Positions 58,711-64,000 of a stretch of 64,000 nt of DNA are shown piece by piece. Source of the DNA: Gyrodactylus bullatarudis. Lineage: Eukaryota > Platyhelminthes > Monogenea > Gyrodactylidea > Gyrodactylidae. The stretch is taken from contig SSNU01000005.1 of assembly GCA_012064415.1 (NCBI GenBank), positions 94,706 to 158,705 of the forward strand. Direction: 5' to 3'. The notes below the pieces were generated by a model that ran no database searches, was not told where the DNA came from, and saw only the letters and a program-made list of their open reading frames with translations. The translations under genes were made by a program, and so were the position numbers. Numbering within the stretch: the stretch's first letter is position 1; each line of letters opens with the position of its first letter.

Positions 58711-60322
58711 AAAATGCTCAGATCTTTTACAAGTTACATTACCAATTGCAAAGTTAATGATTAAAATTTAATAGTTTTTTGAAAAGCGAGGTAGATTTTC
58801 TTGATAATTCTTTGATGAACTTTGCTTTTCGAAAGGTTATAATAAGAGATGTGCTTATTTTATCCAGCTACTCCCTCTGTTCTGAGAACCAGTTGAAAAA
58901 ATAAGTTTGTTCATTACAGGGTCCAAAGTCATAAGGTCTTATTATTTTGATGATATGGTATTAAAATAGTATAACAGCAGGGTATTTCATTCATATTACT
59001 GATCATAATCCACATTTTTTATATGTATAGGTATAGAGGTTTTTTATATTGAATAACAATTCGCTAAGCTAAAAAAACCAATAATTTTGAAGTGATCACG
59101 ATTTTGAGTTTAATTTCAACACAAATTGATTTTTCATTATTTTAATTAGATTACTTGTAAGTATAGTTCATATAAGATTGTTTTTGGTAAATTATCGATA
59201 GAGAATTAAAATAGAATACCATGAAATCGAAAAATATTATTTTTTGATGTTCTAGTTATAATTTTAATCAGAATTTCGTAAAATATCACAACATTTTTTT
59301 CTAATTTGTTCTGATTGAGAGACGCTTAAAATTTTGTCTACAAATCTACAATCCCTATTCTATACCAGCAAAATTTTGAAGTTTTTCTTATTTCTAATAG
59401 GAAATTTTTTTTCACACCTCGATTAAGAAGTTTAGAAAACAAAATATCAGTAACTTTTATAGATCAAGACTGGATGAACACAAATTTGAATGAAATCTAA
59501 AAATTCAATTGAGATAGGGAAATTTTGGGATCATTCTAAATGCAGAATCCATCTCTTATCTTCTTCTATTAGACTTGTTTATGTTATGAAAATGAACTTT
59601 TCTACAAATTTGAAGAAAAAAAACTGATATCAAGATGTATAATGATGGAATTTCCGCAAAATGTCACTTGTCAGTATCTCCAACAAGAGGAAGAAAGATA
59701 AATGCAAGATTAATTAAGGGTAAAATATAATCATTGAACTAGGCAAATCTTTTTAAACTTTTCCCAACAACAACAAAAAAGTAAGCAACATCAAGAGAAG
59801 GGAAATCGGCAGTATTGGTGGTGAGGCAAACATCAAATCCTCCCCTTATTCTACTTGTTGCTTCAACAAAATGAGACAACTCAAAGAATAAAAGAATTTT
59901 GATTATTTGGGAGATTTCTTTTGACACATTGGTTCACATTTTTATTTCTGACTTTTGAACAGCAAGAGAAAACTTTTGAATTTTTACACACCGGCAGAAA
60001 CGAGAGAAGTGTACACTTTTGATCAAATTCAATTGTTTTTTGTTTTAACAAATTGAATTAACTAGATAGAAAATTTCTGTACTTTTATATAATTTTGTAT
60101 TTTTTTGGTAGAATTGGTTACGTACAAGAGAGCCTTTGTAATGGAAAATTAGATTATACGCTTGAAGGAATGATTTGAAGGTGAACTCCAAAATTTTCAT
60201 TTATATTGGCCACTTTCTTGGTCTAATCAAAGTTGTTTAATTATTCAAAAAATTATTATTTTTTAATTTTGGCGCGTTAGAATTCGGATTAATAATAAAA
60301 TGTTGAGTAATAGGAGACGACA

Positions 60323-60460
60323 GGAGGATCTGGCCTAGTGGTTAGATTCGTTACAATGCTTAAGATCAGGGTCCGAATCCTGGCTATGGTGCATTGACGA
60401 ATTCTAATGAGAACGAAACGCGTTGAATATTATTTGACTGTCTTATGGAATTGACACTTG
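60323..60460 (+). mobile_element. tRNA-derived SINE (head)
   Basis: A box-like TGGCCTAGTGGTTAGA (60331-60346) and B box GGTCCGAATCC (60370-60380) have the spacing of an RNA polymerase III internal promoter. The flanking arms do not fold into an acceptor stem and no anticodon arm is clear, so this is a SINE head and not a working tRNA. Unrelated tail sequence follows from about 60392; its exact end and target duplication were not determined. Confidence 0.6.
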
Positions 60461-60623
60461 CTTATCAGAATCCTATCATCGAGGTGTGAGAACACAATAT
60501 CTATCAGGTTAGTTTCATATGGATTAAACTTAAATGAATTTTATTTCTTTGGAAATTTGGACACTTATAAACCTACTTTATAGTAGCTACACATTATTTT
60601 TCTGAACTTAAAAAGGTCGGAGA

Positions 60624-61078
60624 GGAGAGTAGGGTTCTTCAGATAATTCAGATTCGGATCCGTCTGAAAAAATCCGAAAAGGTACCGAAAATAAAATTAT
60701 TAAGACAAGTATTAATTTTTGATAATCTTGTGAAAGGTACATTTTTTTCAAAAATTATTCATATTAAAATTCAAGAGCTTATAAAATTTCTTCGCAAGAA
60801 CCATCGCTTATTGGACCTATCTATCGTTCTTCAAGCTTTGATAATAATAGATCAAGGATTAATGATATCAATCTACCAGGGAGATAGCTTGCTAAGACAT
60901 TATAAAATTTAACTCTAGAGAATAATTGTTATTTCATTACTGATATGTAGGATTTCTATACAATAAAAGAAATCAAAACTTATTTCATAGTTATCTTTTT
61001 GTTTATATCAGAAGTTAAATTGTGGCGATTCGGAAATTTTCGGAATATTTCTGAATCTGAAGAACTGTGACCACGCTA
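60624..61078. mobile_element. possible degenerate inverted-end element
   Basis: The ends GTTCTTCAGATAATTCAGA (near 60634) and its diverged inverse (TCTGAATCTGAAGAAC near 61050-61066) frame about 450 bp. The adjacent CCGAAAAGG and CGGAAATTTTCGG blocks also pair in part. The internal 60-codon ORF (60730-60912) has no supporting features. Confidence 0.3.
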
Positions 61079-61638
61079 AGCTAGTAGGTTGAGAATAATG
61101 TCATCACATTCGAGTTCTTAGAGAAGAAAAATGAGAAAAATCAACAAACTAAAAATTGAATTCTATGAGTTAACTAGGCATTCAATTTTAGTCATCATCC
61201 TGTAAAATAAATTCTTATGGGAAGAAATGTCTGAAGCCAGCATGTTGTCACACAACCAGAGGATTAAATGAGCTTGATTTGGCTAAAAAGAATAGGCCCG
61301 TTATAATCTTGTGTAGAAATGTCACTGTGAATTAATTAATTTGCAAGTTTTTACACTCCATTTATTTCTAAAAACTCGAGTTGATTGATCGTGAAATATG
61401 TAGGCATAGATGATGGTTGAATTTACGTTCTCTGCATGATTCTTACGTTTCTTTTTCATCAAATAAAAATTTACGCTTCATAAAATTTGCCTGTTTTATT
61501 CCACCATCTTGGCCAGTGTTGGGGCTCATTCAAGTAAAACTAATGACATTTCTATTCATAAAATTACTCGGATTCATCAAATTTGAATTTATAAAGATAT
61601 TTTTTCAATGATCGAATAATTAATTAACCCATTTGCAG

Positions 61639-61869
61639 CTCCACCCAAAAAGCTGAAACAAAAGTTGGTGAACCAATTTATGAAACAAATGAACAAGTAG
61701 TTGAAACTACGTCTCTAGGTTATCAATTGTCATGTCATCCCCAGAAACAGTTACAGTTGATGAAAATGCACACTGAGATAAGTCAACAAGTAACTATCAG
61801 TTTCAAGCCAATCAATGAAAAGCCTGCAATTAGAAAAACAGGAACGAAAAGGAAAAGATGCAGTGGGCA
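61639..61869 (+). CDS. candidate exon (penultimate) of an unknown plus-strand gene
   Basis: An acceptor AACCCATTTGCAG is followed by a frame that is open for 87 codons without any stop (61640-61903). The product is polar: ETKVGEPIYETNEQVVETTS, a Gln-rich middle and a basic end RKTGTKRKRC. Base composition is clearly richer in G+C than the flanks. A GT at 61870 (GGGCA|GTTACA) would end the exon in phase 2 and allow a 46-bp intron. There is no ATG within the exon's start, so upstream exons are expected. The protein is not recognised. It could instead be a relic of a mobile element. Confidence 0.42.
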
Positions 61870-61915
61870 GTTACAAATAGGCTCTTTCCTTACCAAACGA
61901 TAATTATAATTTCAG

Positions 61916-62030
61916 TTCCTACCTCTCCTCGTCAACATCAACTCAAAAAGGTGAGCCTGATCAACCAATCAAAGGATTCCAAAAATGTACTAATTTTCTG
62001 TATAAATATCCAGCCGGTGAAAGAGACTGA
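61916..62030 (+). CDS. candidate last exon of the same unknown gene
   Basis: Follows the acceptor ATAATTTCAG. Joined in phase 2 to the exon above it reads LSSSTSTQKGEPDQPIKGF, then LYKYPAGERD and a stop at 62028-62030. The phrase STQKGEP echoes STQKAETKVGEP at the start of the preceding exon, which favours this frame. With the alternative donor at 61863 the frame would run to a stop at 62041-62043 instead. AATAAA at 62044-62049 ends the gene in either case. Confidence 0.38.
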
Positions 62031-62043
62031 CGAGATCCGATGA

Positions 62044-62049
62044 AATAAA
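62044..62049 (+). terminator. poly(A) signal of the candidate plus-strand gene
   Basis: AATAAA directly after the possible stop codons at 62028 and 62041, supporting a real 3' gene end here. Confidence 0.35.
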
Positions 62050-63461
62050 AGCTTTATAACTACATATTCACTAGTCTTCTAATCCTCTTAATGAATTCCT
62101 CATTGACTAGTTCGAAAAATGTATTCGAAGAAGCCCGGCAATACTTCCTTCTGAATTAATTAACCATTTGTTGAAATTTAACTTGGATCGAATCTACATT
62201 TTCGCAAGTTTCTTCGGGAGTTATCTAAAATGACCGGCTAATTTATAATTCATAGGTGCAATATTTGTAGACGGGATTTCTTTATTTTACAACTTGATTC
62301 AAAATTTTCCCGAATAAAAGTCTAACAAAAGATCTATCTTACTTTAACAAAACACGCATAAATATAACAAGTATGACATCTAGAAATTTGTTCAAATGTT
62401 CATTTGAGTAGAAAGAAATGACCAGCCATGATGAAGGGAATAAAAACTAATCTAAAAAAAGATTCTAGTTCCTCTGATAGATATCTGATCTTCTGAAATT
62501 CGATTTATTCATTCTGGAAAATGCGTAGAAGAGTAGAAATCAAATACTTGTACGAAATTAGTTTTTATTATCCCAATAAAATTCCAAAAAACTGAGTACT
62601 GTATGCCTAGTTATGTCAGTTTACCTGAGTATTGATATTTTATACTGCTGGAGATGAGTTAAAAAGGGATTTTTTATTGGAATTGGGGTACGTAGCTCGA
62701 GCATTTTAGTAAAAGATTCCATGGAGAAATATTAGGAAAGATAATTTGATTCAAAATAAAAATAAAAATATTTTTATTTCTTTTACACTAAACTATGTAA
62801 ACTTAAGTATTAATTCGATGATTGAAAAATTAGTTACTCAAGAAATTACATTTTTTCTGATTTCTCTCAGATATTTTAAAATCCAGGTAAATTAAATTTC
62901 AGAAATATTTCTCTTGAAATATTGACATAAAGAATGCTAAATTTTAGATTTTACTTCATAATTTTGGAATATTTTCTATTAGAATAAATAAAATATGATA
63001 ATTAACAATAAAGACTCTTTAGATTGTCGTATAGTATTTTAAAATCTAGTAAATTATATTCCCTTCAGAGAAATTGTGTTAATGACGTTTGGTCATAAAA
63101 AACAACTAACAAAAACAGGGCAGTAAATGTTTCCAGATGAACTTGTCAAATATTTTTATGCAAATAACTGTGTTAATAAAACAGAGTGAGAAATAAATAC
63201 TTTTTTTCTCGCCTCAGTAACAGGACATAAAAGATAATTGCTAGGAAAATGTTCCCTACCGAATACTCTTTGGTATTGTAAATAAAATAGGTCACATCAA
63301 TCTACATTTTCGAGCATCTCATTGAAAAGAGTGTGTAAAATAAAAATACTTGCCGATGGGTATTAATCAAATCATACTTGTATTTGATTCAGAGAAATAG
63401 TGTCTATTTTATTGATAAGGTTATAATGTAATGAAAAATTTTATTTTTCCACTGAACTCAC

Positions 63462-63585
63462 CACTTTTATGATCAGTTAGACGGCAATCGATTTCGTTGT
63501 TAAAATCATCCATGGAATCTTTGCATTGATTGCCGACCTCTTTGATTCTCTTATAGATGAAGGGAATATTTTCAATTGTAACTAT
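63462..63585 (-). CDS. NMDA-type receptor exon: start of ligand lobe S1 (partial gene)
   Basis: About 124 bp from an acceptor (CTTAAATAG; a second AG lies 4 bp further) to the donor G|GTGAGT in phase 1. It encodes VTIENIPFIYKRI, the usual first S1 strand (compare TIEEKPFVY-type sequences in NMDA receptors), then a Cys-containing polar loop with NNEIDCRLTDHKSG. Joining to exon 24088-23706 keeps the frame and yields the NMDA-type spacing to CCYGYC. The upstream exons, encoding the signal peptide and amino-terminal domain, are outside the window. Confidence 0.8.
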
Positions 63586-64000
63586 CTATTTAAGAAATAA
63601 ATATATATTTCATTAAACTACTTTCAAGTAAAATCAATATCAATAAATAATATAAGGACTAGGGTAATACAAAATTTTATTTTCTTTCTTAAGGCTGGAA
63701 AAATTTGAAAAATTCGGCCTACTCTAATATGGGCTGATAAATTTTTGAAAAAGTTAATTTTTTAAAAGTGGTGTATTTTAGGAATGGCTATATTTTGCTA
63801 CGTATGAAATATAATTTTGCTAAAAATCACTATTTTTGAGAATAAAAATGCCATTTTAATAAAATCATTGCAATTTTCTGACCAGCCAAATAATAAGTTT
63901 TTAATAACCAATAGAAAATTAACACCTAAAATTAACTTATATATATAGTTGTCAAGAATTTAGAAAAGACTTCAATTTAAAGGTCTATTTCTTATTATGA
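63586..64000. other. receptor intron edge
   Basis: AT-rich DNA upstream of the S1 exon. The block TAGGGTAATACAAAATTTTA near 63661 repeats one near 18740. No gene signal is visible. Confidence 0.5.

Larger units (their letters stand above)
24089..63461 (-). other. 39.4-kb receptor intron
   Basis: This is the gap between receptor exons 63585-63462 and 24088-23706. Both boundaries are in phase 1, and the joined protein reads through the NMDA-type S1 pattern (TIENIPFIY, then CRLTDHKSG, then TTIDYCCYG). It contains the complete antisense LRR gene, a Penelope-like element, several foldbacks, a palindrome cluster, a SINE, repeat copies and several exon-like pieces. Long stretches (27.0-29.8, 34.0-36.9, 46.7-50.1, 53.4-55.2 kb) show nothing I can support as a gene. 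Confidence 0.7.

Noticed and set aside
60323..60395. Functional tRNA gene
   Set aside because: Internal promoter boxes are present but the acceptor and anticodon arms do not pair, so a SINE head is the better reading.

Overview
This is AT-rich eukaryotic nuclear DNA with GT-AG introns up to about 39 kb, AATAAA poly(A) signals, foldback repeats, a piggyBac-type MITE, a tRNA-derived SINE and Penelope-like element (PLE) remnants. An arthropod fits best. A copepod crustacean such as a sea louse is a reasonable guess, but no marker gene proves it.

Most of the window is one minus-strand gene: the 3' part of an NMDA-type (GluN1-like) ionotropic glutamate receptor or variant ionotropic receptor. Six exons in compatible phases were found: 63585-63462 (start of ligand-binding lobe S1), 24088-23706 (rest of S1), 13934-13584 (M1-pore-M3), 4295-4146 and 2812-2383 (S2, then M4), and 2248-2163 (cytoplasmic tail, with a possible alternative last exon at 1784-1635). 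The amino-terminal domain lies beyond the right edge. The carboxylate-binding Arg and amino-group-binding Asp are present. The M3 gate motif and other ligand contacts are strongly altered.

The left edge (1-3.7 kb) holds three copies of a small secreted six-cysteine peptide gene. One is intact on minus, one is intact on plus, and one is broken and sits inside a receptor intron on the opposite strand. I do not recognise the family.

A complete single-exon gene for a leucine-rich-repeat (LRR) transmembrane protein (24462-26735, plus) is nested antisense in the 39-kb receptor intron, only 373 bp from receptor exon 24088-23706. It has a signal peptide, about 12 LRRs, one TM segment and a Ser/Asn-rich tail with a PPPY motif. 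CCAAT boxes lie upstream. Exon-like pieces elsewhere in the introns (14.07, 16.36, 40.43, 40.82, 52.2, 57.1 and 61.64-62.03 kb) are candidates for further nested genes, at low to moderate confidence.

The introns are rich in mobile DNA. There is a 5'-truncated PLE with a GIY-YIG endonuclease (36.96-38.16 kb) bounded by inverted termini, and a dispersed foldback family that shares those termini. There is also an antisense PLE-like reverse-transcriptase relic (11.7-12.0 kb), a 216-bp TTAA-flanked MITE, a near-perfect 36-bp hairpin, four long foldbacks, a cluster of 16-bp palindromes, a SINE and several dispersed repeat families. No rRNA, CRISPR or prokaryotic features were seen.
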